NCBI RefSeq assembly: GCF_000801105.2
Contig: NC_079518.1
Coordinates: forward strand, 9,618,106-9,682,105
Direction of reading: 5' to 3'
Length of the DNA stretch: 64,000 nucleotides
DNA from: Raphanus sativus
Lineage: Eukaryota; Streptophyta; Magnoliopsida; Brassicales; Brassicaceae
Made by a program: the position numbers and the translations under genes. The notes beneath the pieces were generated by a model. The model was not told where the DNA came from. It saw only the letters and a program-made list of their open reading frames with translations, and did no database searches. Every line of letters starts with the position of its first letter. The stretch's first letter is position 1. Of the stretch, positions 44,043 to 56,306 are shown one piece after another.

Positions 44043-44659
44043 GGTTTTGAATGGTGACCAAAGAACGGGGAGGAACATTCAATTCCTTATCATTCCTAAA
44101 AATATTCACCATTCACAAGGAATGTTTTTTCCTCTCATTCTTTCTCGTTCCTATTTTTGTAGAGGAATAAAGAATAAATCATTCTTTGAGAATTTAAAAA
44201 AGGAACAATTTTTTTTTTATTCTTGCAACTTTGTTCCTATACATTTTTTTCATAGTTGTTCCTAGGCTCGAATTGGTGACAATGAAAATGAATTAAATGA
44301 ATACAAAAAATTGAAAAAAAAACTCACTTAAGGAATTGAATTGAAAAAAAAAAGTTAAATATAGAGGAACAAACGTTCCCTCTCAAATTTAGAAGAGGAA
44401 AATACTTCTCTAACTGGTGACCACAAAAAAAATAATAGGAACAAAGAGAAATGTAATGCAGAGGAACAAAATAATAGGAATACTTATTTCTTCTTATTCC
44501 TTGCCAGATTTTATAAGGAATACTTTTACTCTATAATTTCTTAAATTAAAAGGAATGAGAAGGAACATTAGGAAAATAATATTCTACATGAATGGTGTAA
44601 AATTTGAGGAATGAAGAGGAATTACCCATTTCCATTCATTCTTTTGGTCACCATCTTCT
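44043..44659. mobile_element. TIR element with TTA target duplication (PIF/Harbinger-like MITE)
   Basis: The left end GGTTTTGAATGGTGACCA and the right end TGGTCACCATCTTCT share the inverted core ATGGTGACCAAA. Both are flanked by TTA (44040-44042 and 44660-44662). The interior is packed with GGAAT/ATTCC and GAGGAAC motifs and is non-coding. The left terminus resembles that of the element at 51926 (GGCTTTGAATGG). Confidence 0.65.
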
Positions 44660-46108
44660 TTATTCATCAATATATGAGGAACAAGGAGGAATGGGATGGG
44701 GTCCATATGCTGTTCATTTGACAAAAAAAATCAACTTAATTGGTATCAATTTTGAGAAATAGCCAACTCATCATCTTTTTTTCCTTGTAATGTGGTTACC
44801 AATTGAAGCCCTAGTGTTTCCAGTAAGGTTACCAGTCGGAGCTTTAGATTTTAAAGGAAGTCTTCATCATATATATCAATGAGCCTCTGATATGTGTAAA
44901 TATATCGTCGTTGTTCATCAAGGGAGTGCTTCGAGCTGTATGTTGGTATTACTTGTTAATCGTATATATAACTAAGAGAGGGAAGAGGTACATCAGATTT
45001 TTAATACAGAAAAAAATGGAGTTCTTTGTTCTGCCTTATGTGACTGTGCTGCGCTGTAAATTTTTCGGGGACTTGCCAATTTATTATTCAAATTTCCTTC
45101 AATATTTGGAAACATTAGAAGGAAACTAATCTAGAGGGATACATATTTGATTTTAGTATTTACTAGTGGATGATATTTCTTTTATTTGGTTTTTCTAAGT
45201 CACATTGGTCAGGCTGTTAAACATATACATGTGTGATCTGTGGGACAAATGGGCTTAGCTAGAGCCGAAATAATCGACGGAACTATTTGCCATGGGTATG
45301 AGTATGACTTCTTGCCCTGCATGTTCTTTTGAATCGCATATTCTGAAAAAAGGCTCTAAACCATAGAAAAAAAAAAGAAATTGGGCTGTATAGCAAGGAA
45401 AAAAAGTGTAATTAGAGAAGTAACCATTTTACCTACCAGACATATATACGGCGTTATCTATACATATTAATACTGTATTACCCTCTTCTATCAACCGGCT
45501 AACCTGTTAATAAAAATAAAAAATTACTTATTAATCTTCTAAAAATAAATCGTGGTTTTTATCGATGGTTTACTCCATATCTTCTAGTCCACCGTTTCGT
45601 TCTACATCGTCGTCAGCGTCAGATCGTCGGTCTTATCTGAGTTTGTTCCTTCTGAAATCTTCCACTATTGCCATCATCTCTAATTCTGAAATCAATTACG
45701 AAAAGACGTCGTTACAAATCAAAGTGGTGAACAAGAGCAACTCGAACCTCTTTCCCTTCACATTGGTGCTTTGTCTCACACCGCTTCTTCGTCAGATGCA
45801 GTACTTATCTTTTGTCTCTGTTAATTACTTAAAGTTGATCGGAGAAGATAAACAGTTTCTGTTATTGTGTTCTATTCTATTATATATGCATATAGAATAG
45901 TATGTAAAATAATATGTATTTTTATATTTTATTATGCGATATATTGTGTTACTATACTATTTTAGTGTTTCCATTCCATTTGATTGTTACTAAAAAGTGC
46001 TATATTTTGTTTAGAAATATTGTTTGTAATATTCTTAAGTTCTCACAATCGTTTGAACATGTAAAATTATACTATGATCGTTACATAATATTATGTACTT
46101 TTTAGATT
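44660..46108. other. AT-rich intergenic DNA, no gene recognised
   Basis: A 111-codon open frame at 45565-45900 starts with a Ser-rich stretch but shows no family motif and lies in repeat-like DNA. 'ggagaagataaacagt' at about 45841 recurs at about 47488, so this is part of a dispersed repeat. Confidence 0.35.
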
Positions 46109-46640
46109 TTAACATTTGGGTTTAGGGTTTATATTTGAGTTTAAGTTTAGTAATATTTAGAAGGTTTAGTAACTATATGTGAAACATATTTTGCTATTTC
46201 AATTTATGGTTTATATTTGGATTAGGGTTTACATTTAGATTAGAGTTTAGTGATTAGAATTTAAGGTTTATTATTTATAAGGTAAGGGTGTATGTTATGG
46301 ATTAGTGCTATGTTATTTATTATATTCCATTCTATTTGGATTTAGAGTTTATCTTGGGGTTAATAGTTTATATTTAGGTTTAGGGTTTACTGATTAGATT
46401 TTAGGGTTTAATGTCCTATTGTGTTCAGAAGTATATTTTGATAATTTGGGTTGAGGTCAACATTAACTTATTTCATGTAATCATACACATTTCACCAATA
46501 TATACTATGTTATTTATTTTGTTCCATACTATTTTGGGGTTATGGTTTATATTTGGGTTTATGGTTTTTATATATATGGTTTTAGGGTTTACTGGTTAGG
46601 GTTTAGGGTTTACTATTTAGGAGTTGTGGTGGAACTGGGA
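46109..46640 (+). repeat. Degenerate telomere-like repeats (TTTAGGG variants), cluster 1
   Basis: Scattered 'gggtttagggttta' and 'ggtttagggtttac' motifs of one orientation in AT-rich DNA, most regular at about 46376-46410 and 46575-46620. They are too diverged to be a recent telomere insertion. Confidence 0.6.
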
Positions 46641-48394
46641 TAAGGTTTAATATCTAGGGATTTGGGTTGGATTATGTATAGTATTTAGTGGTTGTTGGTG
46701 GGATTATAATCCTATACTATTTAGTTGATACGGAATGGAAAATTTGTTGTATATATATGTGATCAATAAAACTATACGTGGTGGTTTCTTTTTCTCTCAA
46801 AAAACCATGACGTCGCTTAATATATAAACTGTAACTGGTAACATATTAAATGAGAGGGCATAACCGAATAAAATAGGTACAAAAAGCCTGACATTAAATT
46901 ATGTCAAAATCATAGCTAGATTTTTAATTTCACTTCAACAAAAAGCTATTTGGCCAATTAGCCCTAAAAAAACTAAAATTAAGAAAATAACCATCTGTCG
47001 ACAAAAAAAGATGGAAATAACCATCTTTCCCCTTCTCTCTTTTATTTTTTATTCCTATATCTCTCTAGCTTTTAGTTAGTTTCTTAATATTTTGGTTATT
47101 AAATCAAGGAAAATTGGATTCCATATACATATGAACACCAAAAATCAAGTTTATAACCATAACAATATTTTGGTTATGATATTCTTTGTATAATATGTAT
47201 AATGACAAAAGTTATCCTTCATTCCCTGTTCATTCTCACTCTCACTTTCATTTTTGTTCTCCTTCTCCTAAGACTATTTTTTATTTACCAAATTTTCTGT
47301 TTTATTCCATGATTATTTATAGGTTTTATGAAGTTTTTAGAAAATGAATTCTTCAGACACTGTATAACCATCATCAAATCCAATAACTGATGGACTTATC
47401 ATTTTTATTCATATTTTTTTGGGTTTTATGATTTTGCTAATTTTCTGTATATGTGGATTACGATTCAGAGAACATGTCGAATTGTTGGAGAAGATAAACA
47501 GTGTAAGGTACTTTGTACTATTCTATTTTATAAACAGAATAGACATGGTTTTTTACTGTTTCAAGAAAATATGAATTTGACGGTGTGTTTGTTTAGTTGA
47601 TGGTGCTTCAGTATAAAGTTTTATGTGTCAAAACTTTATATATAATGTAAACACTTTTTTTCATGAACTCTATATTTCAATGAAGAATATGCACAAAATT
47701 TTGCAACACTGCTTGTGAATACTATACTATCTATTTTATTATCTAAGAATGGTGTAGTCATCCTCTTCCTCTTCCCCATCCCCCTCCCCTACCTCTCCTC
47801 CTCTCCCTTACCCCTCCCTCCTCTTCCGCTCCTTCTCCCCTCCTGTCCTCCTCCTTTATCGCGGTAAAGCATCACTATCACACTTTCTTAACCAATAAAT
47901 GATTTACATTGTGATGTTTCTATGTATCAAGTTCTCTATATTATTTATAGATTAGTAATATGTTAGTTATGCATAATACGTTAAACACATAAGAATTATG
48001 TTTAGTACAGAGGAAGATGCATGTGTACTTTATATATCTTGTGTTCGGTTCATCCTTTTTCTTCTCTTCATCTTCTTTTTAATCTCTCTCTTCTTTCTCT
48101 TTCTCTTTCTCTTATTTTTCTTCCTTGTGATGTATTGTTGGTGTAAATAGATTGTGTTGTGCTATTCTATTTGATAACATAGAATAGAAACAATTTCTTA
48201 ATGTTTTCTCCTCCTTTCTTTCTTTTGCAGCGCCCCTCCTTCTCCTTCTCATTTGTCGTGGCAAGACATCACTGTCATTTTTTCTTAATCTATAACCGAT
48301 TTACATCGTGATGTTTCTATATATTAAGTTGTCTATATTATTTATTTACTATATATAGTATAGTATAAATAACTACTTCAATTTGCACTGGATT
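46641..48394. repeat. Repeat-derived spacer with a ~110-bp direct duplication and a CT-rich tract
   Basis: 47860-47955 and 48240-48345 are diverged direct copies ('gatttacatygtgatgtttctat', 'tctatattattta'), each preceded by a C/T-rich run (47762-47855, 48060-48115 and 48205-48250). 'tattctatttt...aatagaa' palindromes recur near 47520 and 48165. No coding sequence is seen. Confidence 0.5.
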
Positions 48395-48925
48395 GAATTT
48401 AGAGTTTAGTATTTGGGTTTATGGTATATGGTTTGGGTTTAGGGTTTAAAGGTTTGGGTTTAGGATTTAGGATTTGGGTTTAGGGTATATGGATTGGGTT
48501 TAGGGTTTAGAATTTGGGTTTAGGGTTTAGGATTTGGGTTTATGGTATATGGTTTGGGTTTAGGGTTTAAAGTTTGGGTTTAAGATTTAGGATTTGGGTT
48601 TAGAGTTTGGGTTTAGGGTTTATAGTTTGGGTTTAGGGTATATGGTTTGGGTTTAGGGTTTGAGTTTAGGATTTAGAATTTGGGTTTAGGGTTTAGAATT
48701 TGGGTTTGGAGTTTAAAATTTAGTTTAGGGTATATAGATTTGTGTTTATTTGTTTGTTTTTGTCTATATTATATGATATTTAGTTTAGGATATAATGACT
48801 TTTGTTTAGGATATATGGTTTGGGTTTAGGGAATTAGGATTTTGGGTTTAGAGTTTGGGTTTAGGGTATATGGTTTTTGTTTAGGGTTTAGGGTTTGGGT
48901 TTAGGGAAGTAGGACTTGAGTTCAG
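48395..48925 (+). repeat. Degenerate telomere-like repeats, cluster 2 (dense)
   Basis: More than 25 copies of 'gggttta' in variants 'gggtttagggttta', 'gatttgggtttaggg' and 'ggtatatggtttgggttta', a 7-bp register interrupted by TTTGGG and TATATGG variants. All have the same orientation (TTTAGGG on the plus strand). It is interstitial, flanked by ordinary AT-rich DNA. Confidence 0.8.
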
Positions 48926-50004
48926 AGTTTGGATGTGTCGAGTATTCCATACCATAATATGTATAGCATAGTCACGTAATTGATGAAACTCAATCTCATA
49001 ACTAGTTAACTTCTTTTGCGAAACTGACTATATTATATCGTGTATAGTATAGTATCACAGTTTTCATATTAGAATATTAATATTATGCTCACGCGCCATA
49101 AATGAGAGTTTGGTCATATTTGTGTACAAATTGTCACATCTGCTACTTTTTACTGTAGAATGACTATATCTTTCATTTTTTTCTGCTATGAATATAGAGC
49201 AAAATCACCTTTAAATCAATTCTCCCTTCTACTTTTTTTTGTCAACCCAATTCTCCCTTCTACAAAATGGGTTTGTTTGTCACATTACCATGTCCTTGTT
49301 TTAAAAATTAAAAATTTTAAAGACACTGGAATGTGAAAATAACCAAACTAAAATGAAGCTTATTATACATATACACATGACCTTTTTAGATACACTTGGA
49401 TAAAACATTTGCTTAAATCTCTAAATTTTAAAACATTATTATACATAGATCGAATAACTCTAAGTTATTAAGTATTTTTATTAATATTAACGTAAAAATA
49501 TTTATATCTCTTAAAATTTACATCCCGTCTTGGAAATACAAATGCCATTCTACTAATATAACACTAAAACCCCGACTATATGTCAGAAAACGGTATGGAA
49601 TTCATCATTTGTTAGATTTTGGGGTATATTTAAAGTTTTTGGTATTTTTTTTACCAGTTCGTTAGAAATTGACATGTAGAAGAAATTTTTAATTTGTCTA
49701 AGGAATAAGTGAGCAAATAGCTCCTCCTAAGTTCGACTATGGATTTTGAATTAATTTGTTTATGGTTTATGATTCGTTTGTAAGTTATAAGACTATACCC
49801 GGATTTTTCAAAGACCCGAGTTTGTTTCCTCACTTATTTGTAAACCATAAATTTGAAAAAAAAAAAAAAGTAAACCATAAATTTAAATAACATTTATGTC
49901 CATTATATAAACATAAACTACGAATTTGTATTTCGTCTCTTTTTAAATTTTGTAAAGAATATTTTTTTTTAAAAAACAATGACGATAGTTTTTTATATAT
50001 ATTT
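48926..50004. other. AT-rich intergenic DNA, no gene recognised
   Basis: No open frame with family features and no paired terminal repeats were found. Confidence 0.4.
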
Positions 50005-50012
50005 GCAAACAT

Positions 50013-50691
50013 TAGGGCTGGGCAAAAAATCCGAACCCGAAAAACCGAACCGAACCCGATCCGAAAAAGTAGCACCGAACCCGAACCAAAATTGATTAAA
50101 TATCCGAACGGGTTCAAAATTTCGGTATTTAAAGAACCGAAACCGAACCCGATCCGAACCGAAATATTTTGGGTACCCGAATGTATCTGAAATAAATTTA
50201 TATACTTAAATATATACATTATTTTTATATATAATGTATATTAAAAATATTCAAAATATATAAGATACCTTTAAGTTTTCCAAAATACTCGGAAAATATA
50301 CGCAAATAGTCAAAAATAAATGTTTAAAATAGCTAAAGTATACTGAAAACACCAAAATAGTTAAATATCTATTGATTCTTTATCCAAATATTCAAAGAAA
50401 ACCAATTTATATGTTAAATTAAGGTATTTTGACATATATGTTATGAAAATTTATATGTAATATGTTATCTTTCTTATAGATTTTGAAAATTTAAAGTATA
50501 TAATGAATTTTGAAAATTTAAAAACATTTTAAATGGGTTATCCGAACCCGAACCGAACCCGCAAAGATCCGAACCGGACCCGAACCGAAATTTAGAAATA
50601 TCCGAATGGGGCTGAAATCTTTGACCCCGAAAACCCGAAACCCGAATGGATTGAACCGAAACCCGAATGGGTACCCGAATGCCCAGCCCTA
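50013..50691. mobile_element. hAT MITE, 679 bp, with perfect 8-bp target duplication
   Basis: The terminal inverted repeats TAGGGCTGGGCA and TGCCCAGCCCTA are perfect. The host duplication GCAAACAT is exact on both sides (50005-50012 and 50692-50699). CCGAACCC-type subterminal repeats fill both ends. The interior is AT-rich with no transposase. The 8-bp duplication and TIR identify the hAT superfamily. Confidence 0.93.
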
Positions 50692-50848
50692 GCAAACATA
50701 AGCACAAATGTTTACGTTTGAAAAACAAATATCTACTATTTTCATCATTAGAAGTAACATGTAACACAGTTGGCATATTGCACGGTGGAAACAAGCATGT
50801 TATGAGTCTTATGACTTATGAGACACATGTGATACCATTTGTTTAGTC

Positions 50849-51745
50849 GAGGGCTGTTCAATATGGCAAAACCGAACCGTACCGAATTGAAATAGACAAT
50901 GTGGTTTGAATTTGGTATATACCATACAAACCGAATGGATGTAAATTTCTAAAAATCGTAGGATTTGGATATGGTTTGGTATATAACCGATAAAACCGAA
51001 TAAAACTGATTAAGAATAAAAACATGTAAATATATATATATATATATTTTATAACAACATATGAAAATTATAAGTTAATTTGTTTGCTAATAACTATTAC
51101 CATATTTTTTACAGTAATAAAGAAATCATGATTTGTAAAACACTTGAAGTATAATTAAATAACAATTCATCACAACCGATGTTTCTTATTTTTTAAGTCT
51201 TTTTTTATCTTTTTGTTTTATTTTATCATTGACTAAATTGAAATAAATATTATAAATTTGATGGACAACAATTAGTGGAAATTATTCACAACTTTTTAAT
51301 ATATAAATGAATAGAGATTCTTGTTCAATCGAAGAAACATGACTTTGATGAACGCTAAATATGGAAGAACAGAAAATTTTCTTTGGTGCTTCGTGCTTCT
51401 GTTTTGTTTTTAGTTTTTTTTTATTTTTATTCAAAATTTTGAGTTTTGATTTTAATTCTAGATTTGATTATTTATTAGATGGTATAAGCTTTTTTTATTT
51501 TTTTGTTTTTTTATTTAAACTTATAATATTTTTTAATAAATGACTGTGTTGATAACATGACTCTAAAATTCATATAATATGATCACAAAATAAAAAATTA
51601 TGTTTTTTGGTATAAAACCGAATAAACCGAACCGAACCGAAGTAAATATGGATTTAGAATGGTAGTTGTATTTTACTAACCGAAATACCGAAAAACCGAA
51701 AAAACCGAACCGAAACCGAACCGTTATCCGGATTGAACACCCCTA
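50849..51745. mobile_element. hAT MITE, 897 bp, with perfect 8-bp target duplication
   Basis: The ends GAGGGCTGTTCAATATGG and CCGGATTGAACACCCCTA are imperfect inverted repeats (consensus TAGGGGTGTTCAATCCGG). The exact duplication GTTTAGTC is at 50841-50848 and 51746-51753. AACCGAACCG-type subterminal repeats are present at both ends. There is no transposase. It lies only 158 bases from the preceding hAT MITE but has a different terminal sequence. Confidence 0.92.
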
Positions 51746-51925
51746 GTTTAGTCCCACCTAAAGTATTTCTACACGCATACTTGAGAACAAAGATTGTTAG
51801 ACATACAAATTGAGAAGTAGTACACCATGTTGGTGAAAGGCAAAATGGGAAATATAAAGAGCAATATAAAACGTGGACAAATGAGATGTAGATAACTGTT
51901 TTGTCTAAACCTATGAAGAAACTAA

Positions 51926-52872
51926 GGCTTTGAATGGTAAAAGCGGTTCAAGCAGTGCAGATCAAGCGGATCAAGCGGATCAAGCAGGAGAAGTGCAGAT
52001 CAAGTAGATCAAGCAGGAGAAATGCAGACCAAGCGGATCAAACAGAAGAATTACAGAACATGCAGGAGAAATGCGGAACAATTAGAACAAACATTTATTA
52101 TAATTTTAAATAAAAAAAATCCAAATAAAGTAGATTAAATGTTTAAAAGATTATAATAAAATATATCAAAGTATATAATATGTAAATATAGTACATAAAT
52201 AACAAAAATTATTGCACTAAATCTATAATATCACAATTTTAAAATAAAAATTTAATGATATTCTCTTCCATTATTGTTCATATTTCAATTATGTTACTAT
52301 ATATTTTCATAATACATATCATAATTAAATATATAAATGAAATATACATCTCTCTTCATAAGTATACATATTTAAATTATATTACTATATATTTGTGTGA
52401 TACAAAATACGCATCTCTTACATTAGTATACATATTTAAACTATATTACTATAGATATACATAATATATTGAAATATGTATTATATTAAAATGATTATTT
52501 TGAAAAGTAAAAATTATATGACAAAAAATAATAAGTAGAGAATGATAATTTTGTATTGTTAAAGTTGTAAATAAAATAAAGTAAAAATATTATATTCATA
52601 AGACTAGATAAATATATTTTAAAGTTATGTGTTGTAACAAAGTTATTTATTGACCAAACAAAAAAAGCAGATCAACACCACCAAATGTTAGCGGATAAGA
52701 TATGCATGCAGATCTCCTGCCTTTTCCACAAAAAGACAAAAAATATTGAACTGCATGCAGATCTTCCGCTTGAACTGCTTTTACAAACAGAAAATGGTGA
52801 ATGGTGAATGCAGTGCGGGAGAACTGCATGTGGCGGGAGAACCGCACTTGTCCCGCTACTCCATTCGGACAC
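51926..52872. mobile_element. PIF/Harbinger-like non-autonomous element, 947 bp, TAA duplication
   Basis: The left end GGCTTTGAATGG and the inverse of the right end GTGTCCGAATGG agree at 8 of 12 bases. TAA flanks both sides (51923-51925 and 52873-52875). Subterminal direct repeats 'gatcaagcggatcaagc' and 'aagcaggagaagtgcagatc' fill the left end; related 'gcagatct..cgcttgaactgc' repeats fill the right. The interior is AT-rich with no transposase. Confidence 0.65.
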
Positions 52873-53140
52873 TAAAGCGAAATAGCTTTTGAGTTTTCAT
52901 GGGTTTTGGAACTCGGGATGTCCCTAACTAGTTTTCTTTCCCATCATCATCTTCCAATTTCCGTCCTTTTCTTGTTTGTTTGTTTCTTTTAACTCTTATT
53001 ATATACACGTACAACTACAATGCCAAATTTTATCACGTGCGAAAGAATCCAAGGAATAGTTACTTGCGTTGTTGATTCACTGATAATTAATGTTCATAAA
53101 ACGGGAAAAAGTTTATTTCTAACTGAATTTTTATGTAGTA

Positions 53141-53376
53141 CTTTTTCTATTTTATAATAAGCGTCGTTTTATACTTGTACGCATTAAAAAATCATTTAAA
53201 TTTGTATAACTTTTTATATAAAAATATCATTACCAATGCACATAATTTTATTTCAACAAATGAAAAAATAAATTAGATACTAAAGTTAATAAATTATGCA
53301 TTAAATAATAGAACGACACTTATTTGCAATAAATTTTATTTTCTACAACGATACTAAATACGAAACGGAAGGAAAA
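53141..53376. mobile_element. Diverged Stowaway-like MITE
   Basis: The left end CTTTTTCTATTTTATAATAA then GCGTCGTTTT, and the right end GAAACGGAAGGAAAA, are decayed Stowaway termini. TA is found on both sides (53139-53140, 53377-53378). Confidence 0.6.
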
Positions 53377-56038
53377 TATTTTTTCTCACTAATTTTTTAA
53401 CAGTGCTTATTTTTATCATCAATTAAACATAAATTCAAAAAAAATTTATAATTTTAAAAATGTTTTAAATGTATGTTGACCGTAATCAACTAACTAAGTG
53501 ACTAGATATCTGACGCGATGTGATTATTTAAATAAAACTTTTTATTTATTTATTTTATTTCATTTTTAGAAATCTAAGTCACCTAAACTACTAGGCCGAA
53601 TCAGTTGATTTATTAATAGTGCAAAATAAGATATATATAATAAAATGAATTTAAAAAAATTGAGACTCAAACAAATAAACTCAGTCATCGGAAAATTAAA
53701 CCATTTGACTAACTGAACATTTTAGTAATACAAATTCAACATTATTTTAACATACCATATAGTCATATTAGTTAAAGTATTAACTTTTTCCCTTTTAGAC
53801 ACATTTTTTTTCTATTTCTATTAGAACTTACAAAATTAAATTTTCAATGGAAGAAAATAAATTTTGAACTAAGCCGTGTAGGTTTCAATGGAAGAAAATA
53901 ATAAATTTGTCTACGAAAAAGATAGTTGACAAAAACTGTATAATTTGTTAAATAATATTTAGTTTATTTTGATTAAGTAGTTTTTGACTGTTTTTTATGT
54001 GGATTCGATTCTCATGAAAGATAAAATTTTAATTAGAAATAATTAGCTAAACGACGTATTTTAAATGATAATACCACATCAAAAGTCCATTCAGTCCATC
54101 GCAGTCAACATATATTTAACTACTACTTTAAAATTTCATGTAGTTTAATAAAATTGTATTCAGTTCATAATAAAAAATACACATTATTGTATAGTTCACG
54201 ATTCACGAAGAGAAAAAAACATAATGAAAAAACTCATATAAAAAATAACATATACTATATATATATATATATATATATATCCATTTCAATCCACAAACTT
54301 CTAGTCATCCAAAAAGAACTAGTACTTAAATACTGAGTTATGATATTTAAATATCTATTATTTAAAAATAACAAATTGCATTTCATATGTCAAAGCTTTA
54401 TTTTTTTGACATCAACATAAACACACTCAATTAATATACTCTGCTAACTAAATGAAAGACTCTTTATCTACATGGACGAAATAGAACGTATGACTTTGTG
54501 CACCACTTACAGGATGTTCCATCAGATGTTTCGTCCTTGTATTTTGAGTCCGAAGTACATGTATGAGATGAAAAGTAGAGAAACTTTTATGAGGCATCTA
54601 AAATCTTCCAAATTTATTGCATACACAGACCATTTTTCTGAATCTAAAACTATTTTTATCAACTGAAAATAATCCAATGAAAACATGATATTAAATTGTC
54701 GATTTTTTTTATACATTCTAGTGTCCAAATAAATTATTTCAGTTCTACATGCGAGGGTGATTGAGTAGGTCCTGTAACTTTTGCCCCGTTAAACTATCAA
54801 AACGTTCAAAGTACCAAGAATTCAAGTATTTATAATGTATGTATTTTTTCTATTGTTAAAGCATCTCTAACCTTGAAAGTCACTTATAAATAGTGTTGTT
54901 TATCTATTTAAAATTTTAGCCGTTTAGGAATTTTTCAATTGAGGTAATTTTTGTTGATATTGAATATTACTATTGTACTGTTCTTTATTTTATAAAATTT
55001 ATTTATATTGGATGAAAAAGTGTAAATTTGCTCCGTTCTTTGTTTATAAAATTTATCTAGCTTGGATGGAAAAGTGTTTATTTATTTATTTATTTATTTG
55101 ATTTGTTTTTATTTTATTTTAGTTTTTATGAATTACTGAATCAAAATCATTGTTTTAAAATTGGTATATGCTTAGATATCCGTCAAGTCGATTTGAACAA
55201 AATGATTTTTTAAATCCAATTTTTTTAAAAAAATTAACCATTGCCTACCAATTTTTTTTGAACATTGATCAAAATAACTAGATAATTATAATTTTTTTTT
55301 TTAATATCTAAATACGCCTAACGATCTCTTGAACAAATAATCATGAAATTTGCAAAGTTAACCACAATGCTGCATTGTACTGTGTACTAGAATGTGGGCT
55401 CACTATAGCTATTATTGTTTCAAGTGGAACAAATGATTAATTAAGATTTGTTATGGAAATATATATCTTAAGCAGTAGTTAGTACTACAAGAGTTTTATC
55501 ACTTGATTTGATGGTTTAGTTTTAGGTTTCTAATGTTTTAACTTTTAAGCACACTACATTCAAAAGAAGAAAAAGCTGATTTAGACAGGGTCATGTTTTC
55601 CTGTGATGTTGAATATGTGTTTATGCTGTTGCCCCCTATGACTATATATAATATACAATAAATAATATACCGATTGTTAAATATGTTAGACAAAAGAAAA
55701 GGTCAAAACATAATAAAACAGATTTATCTACTAGCCTAATCTTCCCAAATATGGAATCAAAATTCTTAAAAGATAGATAGAAAAGAAAAGAAAAGATTTG
55801 GAATTTTATTTTCATGTATGTTATCTATTGTGATTTTTTATGAAAATCTTGCTTTATACAGTTTTTAACCTTTATACGAAGATCTTGCTTTTTGTTAAAA
55901 TATGTTTTCTAAAAACATAAGATTGGAAAGAAGCAGTGTTAACTATATAATCGTTAATTACTGTAATTTGTTTTGCGTGCTTATTTTAACATAATAATAT
56001 AATACAAATATGCATAACAAATAATGTATAAATTTATA
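53377..56038. other. AT-rich intergenic DNA, no gene recognised
   Basis: A (TA)n tract is at about 54251-54281 and TTTA-repeats at 55078-55100. A SINE-like B-box 'ggattcgattctc' near 54002 stands alone. No coding sequence is seen. Confidence 0.4.
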
Positions 56039-56306
56039 CTCCCTCCGTTTCAATAAGATTCATGTTTTAGAAAAAAAAAACTGTTTTAAAAGATGTATTT
56101 TTTATATTTTCAATATATTTTTTGTCAACTAATAATAAAAAATTATGATTTTCAAAGAAATTAATTACATTTCTTGAAATTTTATTGGTTTAAAAATATA
56201 GGAAACATAAAATTACAAAAATATGTAGTAATAACTATGTTTTAATATGTTTTTTTAATAAGTGTGAAAATCATACAATATGTATTATTTGAAACAGAGC
56301 TGGGAG
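56039..56306. mobile_element. Stowaway MITE, 268 bp, TA duplication
   Basis: The left end CTCCCTCCGTTTCAATAAG matches the Stowaway consensus exactly at its first 14 bases. The right end GAAACAGAGCTGGGAG is a diverged inverse. TA flanks both (56037-56038, 56307-56308). Confidence 0.82.

Noticed and set aside
45565..45900. A 111-codon open frame between CIPK6 and the telomere-like repeats
   Set aside because: It is in repeat-like AT-rich DNA, has no domain or neighbour support, and its 3' part recurs near 47488 without the frame.
54251..54281. (TA)n tract considered as a CRISPR-like or regulatory repeat
   Set aside because: It is a simple microsatellite; CRISPR arrays do not occur in plant nuclear DNA and no spaced repeats are present.
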